Assembly (NCBI RefSeq): GCF_003987475.1
Contig: NZ_PIQH01000004.1
Span: forward strand, 124,001-188,000
Direction: 5' to 3'
DNA length: 64,000 bases
From: Idiomarina tyrosinivorans
GTDB lineage: Bacteria > Pseudomonadota > Gammaproteobacteria > Enterobacterales > Alteromonadaceae
In this document: in pieces, positions 1-8,257 of the stretch
Layout: every line of letters begins with the position of its first letter
Numbering within the stretch: position 1 is the first letter of the stretch
Notes under the pieces: generated by a model
Seen by the model: the letters and a program-made list of their open reading frames with translations, nothing else
Database searches by the model: none
Told to the model about the DNA's origin: nothing
Translations under genes and position numbers: made by a program

Positions 1-1
1 T

Positions 2-925
2 CGCTGCCACCCCTATGTATTAAAAGAAATGGATGCCGCCTCAAATAGTAATGTTGACGAAGGCCTAGCGCAGTTTGATCAGTTGCTGTTAAAGCATATG
101 GGATTTGCCCTCAGTAACTGGGGCGCAACAATTGGACACGCGCTGACGAGCTCATGCTTTGCCGAAAAACCGGTTAGCGGTGAAACGGTCCGTTACTACC
201 AACATTTGACCCGGTTTAGTCGTGCTTTAGCTTACACTGCCGATGTCGCGATGCTGACGTTAGGTGGCGATCTTAAACGCAAAGAAATGCTGTCGGCTCG
301 GTTGGGGGATGTACTGAGTCATTTGTATATGGGCAGCGCGGTATTGAAGCGCTTTGAGGACGAGGGACGACAGGCTGCCGACCTAGCGTTTGTGCATTTT
401 GCTCTGCAACGCCATTTGCATGAAATTGCTAAAGCGTTTAGCGGCTTTTTCGATAACTTACCCAACCGGGTTATGGCAACCTTGTTGCGCCTTTCGGTGT
501 TTCCGTTAGGGAACCGTTTCAAAGCGCCTGCCGATGATTTGGCGCAACAGATCAGTGAAAGTATGATGGAGCCTGGTGTTACTCGAGATCGTCATACTTT
601 CCTATGCTTCTGGAAAGATGATGAAAACGACCCAACTGGACACATGGAAAAGGCCTTCCTGGCGATGAAAGCGTTAGAGCCCGTTTATAAACGCCTTCAA
701 AAGGCGCAAAAAAACGGTGATATCGCGGCCGACATTTATGGTGATGAGTTGGCAGCCGCGGCTTTAGAGGCTGAGCTTATCGACGCTGACACCGCGGAGC
801 AGTTAAAAGACTGTGAGCGCTGGCGAATGGGGGCCATCGCGGTGGATAGCTTCGCCCCGGGCACCTTAGAAAAACAGAAGTTCTACAGCACCAGTAAACG
901 GAAAACCAGCAGCGCCAAAAGTTAG
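2..925 (+). CDS. fadE: acyl-CoA dehydrogenase FadE, C-terminal part (cut by window edge)
   Basis: Open from the left edge; 307 residues are visible, reading in frame from base 2 (RCHPYVLKEM...). The fragment matches the C-terminal region of the large (about 810-residue) bacterial FadE acyl-CoA dehydrogenases, including their extra DUF1974-type C-terminal domain. FadE catalyses the first, FAD-dependent step of fatty acid beta-oxidation. The catalytic core lies outside the window. The lysine/serine-rich tail ends only 3 bp from the stop of the convergent protease gene. The assignment rests on overall similarity to the FadE tail, since no catalytic motif is visible. Confidence 0.85.
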   Translation, partial: RCHPYVLKEMDAASNSNVDEGLAQFDQLLLKHMGFALSNWGATIGHALTSSCFAEKPVSGETVRYYQHLTRFSRALAYTADVAMLTLGGDLKRKEMLSARLGDVLSHLYMGSAVLKRFEDEGRQAADLAFVHFALQRHLHEIAKAFSGFFDNLPNRVMATLLRLSVFPLGNRFKAPADDLAQQISESMMEPGVTRDRHTFLCFWKDDENDPTGHMEKAFLAMKALEPVYKRLQKAQKNGDIAADIYGDELAAAALEAELIDADTAEQLKDCERWRMGAIAVDSFAPGTLEKQKFYSTSKRKTSSAKS

Positions 926-928
926 CGG

Positions 929-2242
929 CTAGAACACCGTTTTACGTTTCTCGCGTAAGTTGTTGAGCGGTTGTGGTTGACGCTGTTGAGATTGTTGCTC
1001 AATAGCGTCTACCGCTGCTGAAGCTGGGCATTGGTTATTTTCCATATAGTAGTTAGCGGCTGCGGTTAGCGGATCCTGGTTGCTACCCCAATCGGCGACA
1101 ATTTGGTCGGCAACATTGCAGGTTGGGGTTAACCCAGTAAAGTAATTGCCTTGCCCAGCACTATTAAACAGTGCGAAATTAATTTCGAATGTACGCTTAT
1201 CGCAGATTTTGGTTGGCTCTTGGCCTACCGGTTTGCCGCAACTTTGGCTGCCAATATTGATCACATTAACGTGTGGCTTCAGGCTGTTAATAATTAATTC
1301 GCTAGCAGAGCAGGTAGCCCGGGTCGTCAAAACGTACACGGTATCGATGTTAAGCTGTTCAATGCCTTCGCCCAAATCAAAATCCAGCGTCGAATTTTTA
1401 CTCGCGTTATTATCGTTGAACCGAAATTCGGCAAAGACCTTGCCTAATACGTTGTTGCCTGCGGCCTGAGTGGATGCCTGGTTAGCATATTGAATGTAAC
1501 CACCGCCGTTATAGCGCACGTCGATAACCAGATGGTCGATGTTTTGTTGGGCTAATTGGTTGTATGCTTGATTGAGGTCATCACCGGTACGGCCGATAAA
1601 ACTGTCTATGACGAAATAGCCTACTCGACTGTTATCGGCGAGCTGATAGGTTTGGGTCGCAAATACCGATTTTTGTTCGACTTGGGTTTTGGTTAATTCT
1701 GCAGTGATCTGGCTGCCATCGGGCTTCTGCCATGTTAACTCGCGACTGATACCCTCTTGATTAGGACCTAATGCGTCCTGATAGCGTCTTTCAGCAAGCA
1801 AGGTGGCGACGGCTTCACCTTCAATTTTAAGTAATTCATCGCCACGTGCTAGGCCGGCTTCGGCTGCTGGGCTGGAAGGGTAGTTATAGCGAATGAGTAC
1901 GCGGTTATCATTGGTTTGTAGCGCTGAAAAGCCAAAACCATAATAGCTGGCATCAATAAACAATGATTGGTATTCATCTTCGGTAAGAATATAACTGTAG
2001 CGGTCTTGCGGGACTCGCAACGCCTCTAACACTTCTGCCATAGACTGGTATTGGCTTAAATCCAATTGCTGAGGCAATTGATCTGCCCAATAATAGTCTT
2101 GCTTCATGTGTTCAAAGAAGCGTTGCTTTTGATCAGCGACAGAGCACACTTCAACTGACGCGTTACTGTCAGTACCCGAACTGTCAGAACCGCAACCCGC
2201 AAGCGTGAGCAATGGCATCAACATTAGACCGTAACGAAACAT
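929..2242 (-). CDS. S41 family (C-terminal processing-type) peptidase, predicted lipoprotein
   Basis: Start chosen at the ATG at 2242, preceded by an AAGGGG-type ribosome site; it gives a classic lipoprotein signal (MFRYGLMLMPLLTLAGCGSD, lipobox LAGC). After the signal comes a short N-terminal helical part, a PDZ domain (about residues 80-150, GFGFSAL...RGDELLKI) and an S41 fold. TRATCSASELI holds the expected catalytic Ser and SCGKPVGQEP the region of the general-base Lys. It is therefore probably an envelope-anchored serine protease related to Prc/CtpA; the substrate is unknown. Convergent with fadE and divergent from nagZ. Confidence 0.85.
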   Translation of the reverse strand: MFRYGLMLMPLLTLAGCGSDSSGTDSNASVEVCSVADQKQRFFEHMKQDYYWADQLPQQLDLSQYQSMAEVLEALRVPQDRYSYILTEDEYQSLFIDASYYGFGFSALQTNDNRVLIRYNYPSSPAAEAGLARGDELLKIEGEAVATLLAERRYQDALGPNQEGISRELTWQKPDGSQITAELTKTQVEQKSVFATQTYQLADNSRVGYFVIDSFIGRTGDDLNQAYNQLAQQNIDHLVIDVRYNGGGYIQYANQASTQAAGNNVLGKVFAEFRFNDNNASKNSTLDFDLGEGIEQLNIDTVYVLTTRATCSASELIINSLKPHVNVINIGSQSCGKPVGQEPTKICDKRTFEINFALFNSAGQGNYFTGLTPTCNVADQIVADWGSNQDPLTAAANYYMENNQCPASAAVDAIEQQSQQRQPQPLNNLREKRKTVF

Positions 2243-2338
2243 AACGGGGCCCCTTGCAGAAAATTTAGTAAACCCTTGATGATAGATTAGGTTACATCTG
2301 GCACAATCAACGCACAAATAATTTACCGAGAAACCTTT

Positions 2339-3343
2339 ATGAGTTGGCTAATGATTGACGTGGCTGGCACAACCTTAACAGCCGAAGATCGTGAATTACT
2401 GGCGCGTCCAGAAGTGGCTGGGGTGATTCTATTCAGTCGTAACTACGCCTCCTACCAACAGCTCACCGGGCTGGTAGAAGAGATGCGCCAAGCCTCTCCT
2501 GAGCCACTACTCATTGCTGTTGATCACGAGGGTGGAAGGGTGCAGCGTTTTCGCCAAGAGTTCTCTGCCATACCAGCAATGTCGGCGTTTGCAAACAGCA
2601 ATTTAGCCGTCCAACAACAACTTACCGCAGCCACAGAGATGGGCTGGCTGATGGCCTCAGAAGTAAAGTCTGCCGGGATCGACATCAGCTTTGCGCCGGT
2701 ACTCGACATTGATGCCGTCAGTGAAGTGATAGGTAACCGTGCGTTTGGCGCTGATGCCGATACCGTGTTGCCGTTAGCTAAGGCATTTATGGACGGCATG
2801 CACCAAGCAGGTATGGCGACCACCGGTAAGCATTTTCCCGGGCATGGGTCAGTGGCTGCGGATTCGCATATTGCCATTCCTGTTGATGAAAGGTGTTATG
2901 ACGACATTGTCAGCACGGATATGAAGGTGTTTGCGAAGCTTGCAAATGTCCTCGATGCCGTGATGCCAGCGCATGTGATTTATCCGGCGGTCGATGATCA
3001 GCCAGCAGGCTTTTCAGAACGTTGGTTACAACAAGAGTTACGCCAGAAATTAGGTTTCTCTGGCGTCATATTTAGTGATGATTTATCGATGCAAGGTGCA
3101 ACGGTGGTCGGCGATATCGGAGCGAGAGCTAAAGCCGCTTTGGCGGCAGGGTGCGATATGCTATTGCTTTGCAATGATCGTGCTGCAGTGAAACAGTTGT
3201 TAGCCACTACATCGCTCCGCGCTAATGAGCAGAGTCAACAGCGCCTGCAAAAGTTATATGGACAGCCTGCTAGCCCACTGGCGGACTTACAACGCTCGAG
3301 TCGTTGGCAACAAGCGCAGCAGTGGCTAAATCAGTTAGATTAA
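2339..3343 (+). CDS. nagZ: beta-N-acetylhexosaminidase NagZ
   Basis: A 334-residue GH3 glycosidase of normal length. It carries the family signature [20 protein letters not shown] (about residues 162-181), with the His/Asp pair used in NagZ catalysis, plus early [12 protein letters not shown] and later FSDDLSM (catalytic Asp nucleophile). NagZ removes GlcNAc from anhydromuropeptides in the cytoplasm during peptidoglycan recycling. It is the only recycling gene here. The 3' end overlaps the convergent queC stop by 4 bp. No strong Shine-Dalgarno precedes the ATG (GAGAAACCTTT). Confidence 0.93.
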   Translation: MSWLMIDVAGTTLTAEDRELLARPEVAGVILFSRNYASYQQLTGLVEEMRQASPEPLLIAVDHEGGRVQRFRQEFSAIPAMSAFANSNLAVQQQLTAATEMGWLMASEVKSAGIDISFAPVLDIDAVSEVIGNRAFGADADTVLPLAKAFMDGMHQAGMATTGKHFPGHGSVAADSHIAIPVDERCYDDIVSTDMKVFAKLANVLDAVMPAHVIYPAVDDQPAGFSERWLQQELRQKLGFSGVIFSDDLSMQGATVVGDIGARAKAALAAGCDMLLLCNDRAAVKQLLATTSLRANEQSQQRLQKLYGQPASPLADLQRSSRWQQAQQWLNQLD

Positions 3344-4002
3344 GCGTCTTCGTAAGGCAATGGATCGGTCGCACCATTATTACGGAATGCTTCTAGCCGT
3401 TCGTTGCATGCACCGCAGCGGCCGCAGGCTTTTTCGCGGCCGTTATAACAGGTCCACGTGGCACTGTAATCGAGCCCCATTGCCAGTCCAGCAGCGAGAA
3501 TATCGTCTTTGCTCTGGGTTAAAAAGGGCGCTTCTACCGCGATAGGTTGGTAGTTGGCTAAGCGGCTAGCAACATCCATTTGCCGCACAAACTCAGGACG
3601 ACAATCCGGATAGATGGCGTGATCACCTGAATGCGCGCCGTAGTAGACGGCTTCGGCCTCAATCGATGCGGCGTAGCCGATAGCAAGCGAGAGCAAAATC
3701 ATGTTGCGGTTCGGTACCACGGTCGATTGCATTGAGGCTTCTTCGTAATGGCCCTCGGGAATCGCCATATCGTCGGTCAGAGAGCTCCCCTTAAGCAGTT
3801 GATTAATCGATGTAATATCAACGATTTTATGAGGAATTTCCAAATTTTCACAAACGCTACGAGCAACATCGAGCTCTTTGACGTGACGCTGACCGTAGTC
3901 AAACGATAGGGCATAGACCGATTTACCTTGCTGTAACGCGTGGTGCAGTACGGTAAATGAATCCATCCCACCGGAATAAATGACTACAACTTTTTGCGCC
4001 AT
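3340..4002 (-). CDS. queC: 7-cyano-7-deazaguanine (preQ0) synthase QueC
   Basis: A 220-residue enzyme converting 7-carboxy-7-deazaguanine, ATP and ammonia to preQ0 in queuosine synthesis. [18 protein letters not shown] is the PP-loop (SGGMDS) and the tail [15 protein letters not shown] supplies the four zinc-binding cysteines. The ATG at 4002 is chosen because GAGGAG lies just upstream and MAQKVV fits family N-termini; an upstream in-frame extension into the divergent gene is not credible. It is divergent from queE, the preceding step, with 48 bp between them, so both are probably expressed from one shared promoter region. Confidence 0.95.
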   Translation of the reverse strand: MAQKVVVIYSGGMDSFTVLHHALQQGKSVYALSFDYGQRHVKELDVARSVCENLEIPHKIVDITSINQLLKGSSLTDDMAIPEGHYEEASMQSTVVPNRNMILLSLAIGYAASIEAEAVYYGAHSGDHAIYPDCRPEFVRQMDVASRLANYQPIAVEAPFLTQSKDDILAAGLAMGLDYSATWTCYNGREKACGRCGACNERLEAFRNNGATDPLPYEDA

Positions 4003-4014
4003 GACTGACTCCTC

Positions 4015-4040
4015 TATATAATCGCCAAGCCTTATATAAT
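4015..4040. promoter_or_regulatory. AT-rich inverted repeat in the queC/queE divergent promoter region
   Basis: TATATAA (4015-4021) and TTATATA (4032-4038) form a perfect 7-bp inverted repeat in the 48-bp spacer between queC and queE. Two TATAAT -10-like sequences lie inside it on the + strand (4017-4022 and 4035-4040). With the right-hand one, a transcript would begin near 4047, only about 4 nt before the queE ATG. No convincing -35 element is visible. Confidence 0.4.
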
Positions 4041-4050
4041 ATCGAAAATC

Positions 4051-4722
4051 ATGAACTATCGCATTAACGAAATCTTTGAAACATTGCAGGGTGAAGGCGT
4101 CTTCACAGGCGTCCCAGCTATATTCGTGCGCCTGCAGGGTTGCCCAGTGGGTTGCCCATGGTGCGACACGCAGCATACCTGGAATACCGACGCAGATAAG
4201 CAAGTAGCTGTTGCTGAACTCGCCAAAAAAACGGCGGCGGATGATCGCTGGGCGGAACTGTCAGCGGATGATATCGTTGCTTGGTTTGAACGTAATGGCT
4301 ATCGTGCTAAACATGTTGTCATTACCGGTGGCGAACCCGCGATGTTTGACCTTCAGCCATTAGCAGAGGTGTTGGAAAAGCGTGGTTATCGGTTACAAAT
4401 TGAAACCAGCGGGACATTTCCTTTACAGGTATCTGCAGCCACTTGGGTGACCTTGTCGCCGAAATTGGATATGCCCGGTGGCTATTTGGTGCAACCGGAA
4501 AATATGCGCCGCGCCAACGAAATAAAACATCCTATTGCGATGCAAAAGCACATTGATGCGCTTGATCAACTACTACAACAATACCCAGTAGCGGATGATG
4601 TGGTGATTAGTTTGCAGCCCATCAGTCAGCGCCCCCGTGCGACCGAACTGGCGATTGCTACATGCATTGAAAGAGGTTGGCGTTTGTCAGTACAAATGCA
4701 CAAATATCTTAATATTGAGTAA
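4051..4722 (+). CDS. queE: 7-carboxy-7-deazaguanine synthase QueE
   Basis: A 223-residue radical SAM enzyme that makes 7-carboxy-7-deazaguanine from carboxytetrahydropterin, upstream of QueC in queuosine synthesis. The start [20 protein letters not shown] is typical, and [14 protein letters not shown] (about residues 31-44) gives the CX3CX2C cluster motif. VVITGGEP (about residues 89-96) is the SAM-binding GGE motif. Divergent from queC. There is no recognisable ribosome binding site and a TATAAT box ends only 10 bp before the ATG, so the mRNA may be nearly leaderless. queD is not in the window; queF lies at 59.6 kb. Confidence 0.95.
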   Translation: MNYRINEIFETLQGEGVFTGVPAIFVRLQGCPVGCPWCDTQHTWNTDADKQVAVAELAKKTAADDRWAELSADDIVAWFERNGYRAKHVVITGGEPAMFDLQPLAEVLEKRGYRLQIETSGTFPLQVSAATWVTLSPKLDMPGGYLVQPENMRRANEIKHPIAMQKHIDALDQLLQQYPVADDVVISLQPISQRPRATELAIATCIERGWRLSVQMHKYLNIE

Positions 4723-4760
4723 GCGATCGCGGTTTGGCCGCTGATCCGCTCAACCTTCTC

Positions 4761-4796
4761 TATACTCCTGCTTTCTTCGCCGATCAGCAGGAGTGT
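4761..4796 (+). promoter_or_regulatory. Tad locus promoter -10 box overlapped by an inverted repeat covering the pilin ribosome site
   Basis: TATACT (4761-4766) is a good -10 box, though no clear -35 is visible. ACTCCTGC (4764-4771) pairs perfectly with GCAGGAGT (4787-4794), extendable by one G-U and one A-T pair, with a 15-nt loop. The right arm is the Shine-Dalgarno of the pilin gene at 4801. RNA started from this -10 box would lack the left arm and be translatable; read-through RNA from queE would fold and hide the ribosome site. Confidence 0.5.
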
Positions 4797-4800
4797 CAAC

Positions 4801-5082
4801 ATGTTTCAGCATTCAACGCAATTCACCCAACGCGGTCAAGGCATGACCGAATACATCATTATTGTTGCGTTAATCGCGGTTGCTGCCATTGGCGTTTACT
4901 CACTATTCGGAAAATCCCTACGCACTCAAGTTGCGGGGTTGGCTAAAGAAATCACCGGCCAATCGAGTAGCCAACAATTGAACCAAGCGCGCAATACCTC
5001 TCGCCGCGCCGCGACGGTTGCCAAACAAGACATTAATTTAGGTAACTACGACGACGCCACTGAACAAGGCAACGACGACTAA
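4801..5082 (+). CDS. flp: Flp-family type IVb pilin (Tad major pilin candidate)
   Basis: A 93-residue protein with the class III prepilin signal QRGQGMTEYIIIVALIAVAAIGVYSLF: a short basic leader, Gly, then a hydrophobic helix with the conserved Glu-Tyr pair. Cleavage is expected just after the Gly. The C-terminal half (about residues 40-93) is polar and rich in Gln, Asn and Asp, and is longer than in minimal Flp pilins of 50-60 residues. It is first in the Tad cluster, has a strong AGGAG site, and its stop overlaps the next ATG (TAATG). Probably the main fibre subunit, though the longer tail could mean a minor pilin. Confidence 0.8.
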   Translation: MFQHSTQFTQRGQGMTEYIIIVALIAVAAIGVYSLFGKSLRTQVAGLAKEITGQSSSQQLNQARNTSRRAATVAKQDINLGNYDDATEQGNDD

Positions 5083-6338
5083 TGCTTGGCGGCGCCGACT
5101 GGTACTGGCAAATACCCATAAAGCAACGCGGACAAGTGTTGATCCTAGGCTTGGCCGCGATGATTTTGCTGGCAACGTTGTTTTTTGGTGTAAGCAGTAT
5201 GGGTCAACGCGTTCGCCAGCAGTGGTACATCCAAAATGTTGCAGACGATGCAGCTAGTAGTGCAGCGCTGCTAATGAGTCGGCAATTGAATTATCTGGCA
5301 TTGAGTAACCGAGCCATTATCGGTAACCAGGTGGCTATCGCGCAATGGTTGGGCATTGCTAGTTGGGTGCAGATGGTGAAGGTATTGAGTCTGAATACCA
5401 GCTCTGCGGTTGCTTGGCTTCCCATAGCTAATACGGTGACCCGGGTGTTAGCAGGAATCATGACTGTTGTGAGTCAGGTTACCGATTTAGGCGTTCAAGC
5501 CGCTTCCGCATTGCACGCTGCGACCGTATCAGCATTATCCGCCTCGCAAATTGCTATGGTCGCCGCAGTCAATGCGTCGTTACCACGAACCATCGATGAC
5601 ATTGTGATTCAACATCAAAGCAATCTTACTGCGGATGTCTATCAAGGTTTGGGAATACTGCCGTTCCCGGTTGGGTGGTTGACCGCAGTTAAAATGAAAA
5701 CCACGGCAAATCGTCAAGCGAGCAATGACTTTAAGCGCTGGACCCTCGCCAGCCGCGATCCCTTTAGTCGCCGAAGAACCTATACCGTGTTGGATTTTTT
5801 CGTGATTAAAATAGAGAAGGCTGGAGGGACCGAGTTGAAGTCGTTAGCGGGTGGCCGTTGGAATTGGTATGGATTAGATACCTTATCTTTTTTCTGGAAC
5901 GATTTCGATTTTTTTGGAGACTCGTGGAACGAAAAACCATTAGGTGCAGGTTCACGCGCCAGCCGTAGCGCTTACTTTCAAAAATACGGAAGCTATGGCG
6001 ATAGCTTCAAAATTAATAAGAAGGCCAGCAAAAGGGCGTATTGGCGTTATCACAAAGGGTTACCACCGCTGCAGTTGCCGTTTAGTTACTTTCGCCTAAA
6101 TGCAAACCCCAACAGCATGAAACTCGCGGTTATCGTTAAGGTCACCGATCCAGCGACCCAGCAAACCAGCTTTGCCAAAGCTGAAACCGCATTTACTCGA
6201 CCGAAACGGGTATTCCCACGACGTGACGGTAAACGTGAACAGGCCAACCTCTTCAACGCGCTATGGTTTCCACGACTGATCCCGTTATCCGCAAAAGATA
6301 AGCTTGCTTTGGCAGGAAAGCGTTATGTACAAAATTGA
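5082..6338 (+). CDS. TadG-like pilus-associated protein
   Basis: 418 residues starting MLGGADWYWQIPIKQRGQVL, followed by a single transmembrane helix (about residues 19-39, VLILGLAAMILLATLFF) like the putative Flp-pilus-assembly TadG N-terminal domain (TadE/G family). The remainder would lie outside the membrane and has no recognisable von Willebrand motif, unlike classic TadG. There is a hydrophobic Ala/Val-rich part (about residues 60-170), then a basic aromatic-rich part. The ATG overlaps the pilin stop, so the two genes are translationally coupled. Probably a pseudopilin-like surface or assembly component. Confidence 0.65.
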   Translation: MLGGADWYWQIPIKQRGQVLILGLAAMILLATLFFGVSSMGQRVRQQWYIQNVADDAASSAALLMSRQLNYLALSNRAIIGNQVAIAQWLGIASWVQMVKVLSLNTSSAVAWLPIANTVTRVLAGIMTVVSQVTDLGVQAASALHAATVSALSASQIAMVAAVNASLPRTIDDIVIQHQSNLTADVYQGLGILPFPVGWLTAVKMKTTANRQASNDFKRWTLASRDPFSRRRTYTVLDFFVIKIEKAGGTELKSLAGGRWNWYGLDTLSFFWNDFDFFGDSWNEKPLGAGSRASRSAYFQKYGSYGDSFKINKKASKRAYWRYHKGLPPLQLPFSYFRLNANPNSMKLAVIVKVTDPATQQTSFAKAETAFTRPKRVFPRRDGKREQANLFNALWFPRLIPLSAKDKLALAGKRYVQN

Positions 6339-6843
6339 GTCTGGCCAAGCGTTGGTCGAGAGTACGTTGTTTTTCACTGTACTGATGTTGTTGTTGCTGA
6401 GTTTTCATCATGACTTGCTGCCAGCAACCAATAAGGCACAACAACAACTGGCGCAGGCACGCGCGGATATTTGGTCGTTAAAGCAACCGCCGAAGAGTCA
6501 AAATAGCGAATCTTATGCGTTCAACCGTGCTGCAGGAGTCGTGATTAGACCGATTAATACACTCAGTAGCCGTGATGCCAAACTGTCATTAAAGAATCTC
6601 CGCCAAGTCACAGATAAGCAGCGGGTCGGACGCTTTGCTATGGCACGGTTAACCGATGATTGGGGCGTCATACGGCTCGCCGATTTGCGTCAGCGGCCCT
6701 CTGGTTGGGTGCCTAGTAAGGCGCTGAGTAGCGGGTTTTTTAGTAAAGTTCAGTATGTGATTAGTTTGTTACCGTTTGCCGATGAGTTTCGCGCTAGCTC
6801 GCTGAAATGGGGGTGGATTGATCCCAATGTTGTTCCTGAATGA
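6325..6843 (+). CDS. TadE-like pseudopilin
   Basis: 172 residues. The start ATG at 6325 has AGGAAAG upstream and yields MYKIESGQALVESTLFFTVL, matching the TadE N-terminal motif (short leader, G-Q-A, Glu at +5, hydrophobic helix about residues 10-30). The rest is basic and otherwise unrecognised. The start lies inside the previous gene (14-bp overlap), supporting coupling. TadE proteins are processed by the prepilin peptidase and act in Tad pilus biogenesis as minor pseudopilins. Family assignment rests on the N-terminal signature and context. Confidence 0.65.
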   Translation: MYKIESGQALVESTLFFTVLMLLLLSFHHDLLPATNKAQQQLAQARADIWSLKQPPKSQNSESYAFNRAAGVVIRPINTLSSRDAKLSLKNLRQVTDKQRVGRFAMARLTDDWGVIRLADLRQRPSGWVPSKALSSGFFSKVQYVISLLPFADEFRASSLKWGWIDPNVVPE

Positions 6844-7348
6844 CGTTCCAGCAACTCTACAAGTCTGGGAGTGGCAATCCTGGCAGACGGAGAACTTGTT
6901 AACGAGTCAGCTTTGGTATTTAACGCCAGGGCAGGAGCTGACACTTAAGCAACTGCAACAGCATTTTCCTGATTGTCCTCAACCTCAGGCACAGGTGTGG
7001 GTGTGCATGATTGACCAGCAGTTGTGGTCAATTATGAAACACCAAGACGGGCAATGGTGGCTAATGCGCTTGAGTAACTCCCCAGTATCTCAGCAAATTA
7101 CTCGCGGTGTGCTTGGTGTCCGCTTGATGGCTTCAAGCAACGACCAACAACAGGTCACTCTATGGACCAGCCGGCGCTCACTTGCTCGTTTGTTAAGCGC
7201 GCTACAGTTTCGCTTTGGCCAGGATATTAGTGCCATTCATCGACCAACGCCTAAACAGGCGTTTATCGAGTTTAACGATGGCGCGATGTTGACGATTGAG
7301 CAGCAAGCGCAGCAAACCATCTCCGTTTGGTATCAACCAGATGTCTGA
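6827..7348 (+). CDS. Tad-locus protein of unknown function
   Basis: 173 residues from the ATG at 6827 (GGGGTGG lies about 10 bp upstream; an in-frame TTG at 6818 is too close to that site). I do not recognise the family. There is no signal peptide or membrane segment. It is rich in Gln and Trp (WEWQSWQ, DGQWWLMRL) and predicted to be soluble with mixed secondary structure. It overlaps both neighbours, so it is embedded in the Tad operon and is probably a cytoplasmic or assembly accessory. Confidence 0.6.
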   Translation: MLFLNDVPATLQVWEWQSWQTENLLTSQLWYLTPGQELTLKQLQQHFPDCPQPQAQVWVCMIDQQLWSIMKHQDGQWWLMRLSNSPVSQQITRGVLGVRLMASSNDQQQVTLWTSRRSLARLLSALQFRFGQDISAIHRPTPKQAFIEFNDGAMLTIEQQAQQTISVWYQPDV

Positions 7349-7526
7349 ACACGGGCAAGCAATGACCGAGTGGCTACTGGCTATGACACTCTTGGCTGTG
7401 GTCTTTTGGTTACCGATAAACGGTCAGCCAATACTGCAATGGCTTATGAATCTTGGCAGTCAGGTTCAAAGCTATTTTTCCAATCTATTGAATAATTTGA
7501 GTTTTTTACCCGGGGTGGGACTTTGA
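7341..7526 (+). CDS. Small TadE/Flp-like minor pilin candidate
   Basis: 61 residues from the ATG at 7341: MSEHGQAMTEWLLAMTLLAV, a short leader ending in Gly followed by Q-A-M-T-E and a hydrophobic helix, which is the Flp/TadE prepilin signature. The C-terminal part contains a second moderately hydrophobic stretch. The start overlaps the end of the upstream gene by 8 bp and the stop overlaps the TTG start of cpaB. It is probably a minor pilin or pseudopilin. It is easily missed because of its size and overlaps, but the signature at the right distance from the start argues that it is real. Confidence 0.65.
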   Translation: MSEHGQAMTEWLLAMTLLAVVFWLPINGQPILQWLMNLGSQVQSYFSNLLNNLSFLPGVGL

Positions 7527-8257
7527 AGCTGGATAAAAAGACCATTGTCGTTATTATTCTTAGTCTGCTAATGACCGCTGTAGTTTGGTATTTAGCGGCG
7601 GGCTACGTTAATACTGAGACGGCTAGGCGGTTGGCCCAACAAAAAACGCCTACGCTAGCCATCATTGTTGCCGCTGCAAATCTGCCAGAAGGGACTCTGC
7701 TGTCCCAACAAAACCTTGCCGTCCGTGAATTTCCTCGCGACTTGGTTTCAGCAACATGGTTTGCGGCAGAGGATGCTGGGGCTATTGTCGGCACCGAACT
7801 CGGGTTTGCGATTAATGCTGGAGACCCGATTCCCCAGACCGCCGTTTTAGCCATTGACCAGCAGTCGCTTTCTCGGCGGTTACCAAGTAATCAGGTAGCC
7901 ATTTCGGTGGCGTTAGATGAACGCCAAATTCCGGCTCAACAGCTAAGAGTTGGCGACAAGGTTGATCTGGCTTTTGTCGCTGACGACGGTAAGCGATTGA
8001 GTGCGGTGTTTGAATCGTTAACCATTCTGCTCATCACGGGTCAAGACTCGGCCAGCAGCGATGGCGCCTATCAACAACCAGCACTGGTTCTTGCCGTGCC
8101 GACTTCCGCTGCTCCATTATTTTCGCTATTTAGCCAGGCGCGTGCAGTGATCTGGTTGCAATCGAGCGCAACGCAACGTTCCACGATTCGCTGGCAGGCC
8201 GCATCGCCAGGTATTCAAGTTCAGCGCCTAGAGGATTTACTGGAGGTTCACCAATGA
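7523..8257 (+). CDS. cpaB: Flp pilus assembly protein CpaB/RcpC
   Basis: 244 residues starting at a TTG (7523) that overlaps the previous stop (TTGA). One N-terminal transmembrane helix (about residues 6-26) is followed by a SAF-type domain (VAAANLPEGTLLSQQNLAVREF) and the RcpC/CpaB C-terminal region (VALDERQIPAQQLRVGDKVDLAFV). CpaB is a periplasmic partner of the Tad secretin. The stop overlaps the secretin ATG (ATGA). Length and domain order are usual for the family. Confidence 0.87.
   Translation: MKLDKKTIVVIILSLLMTAVVWYLAAGYVNTETARRLAQQKTPTLAIIVAAANLPEGTLLSQQNLAVREFPRDLVSATWFAAEDAGAIVGTELGFAINAGDPIPQTAVLAIDQQSLSRRLPSNQVAISVALDERQIPAQQLRVGDKVDLAFVADDGKRLSAVFESLTILLITGQDSASSDGAYQQPALVLAVPTSAAPLFSLFSQARAVIWLQSSATQRSTIRWQAASPGIQVQRLEDLLEVHQ

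Noticed and set aside
4003-4050. Possible preQ1 riboswitch between queC and queE
   Set aside because: No C-rich and A-rich pseudoknot elements; the spacer is an AT-rich promoter region with a simple inverted repeat.
4736-4754. Sigma-54-like sequence before the Tad pilin (GG and GC 10 bp apart)
   Set aside because: Only GG-N10-GC agrees; TGGCAC and TTGC blocks are poorly matched, unlike the two good sites in the window.
4734-4946. 70-residue reading frame overlapping the pilin start
   Set aside because: It is out of frame with the Flp pilin, has no ribosome site, and lies over the pilin promoter and its inverted repeat.
5082-6338. Calling the TadG-like protein a von Willebrand domain protein
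   Set aside because: No MIDAS DxSxS motif could be found beyond the N-terminal TadG-like helix.
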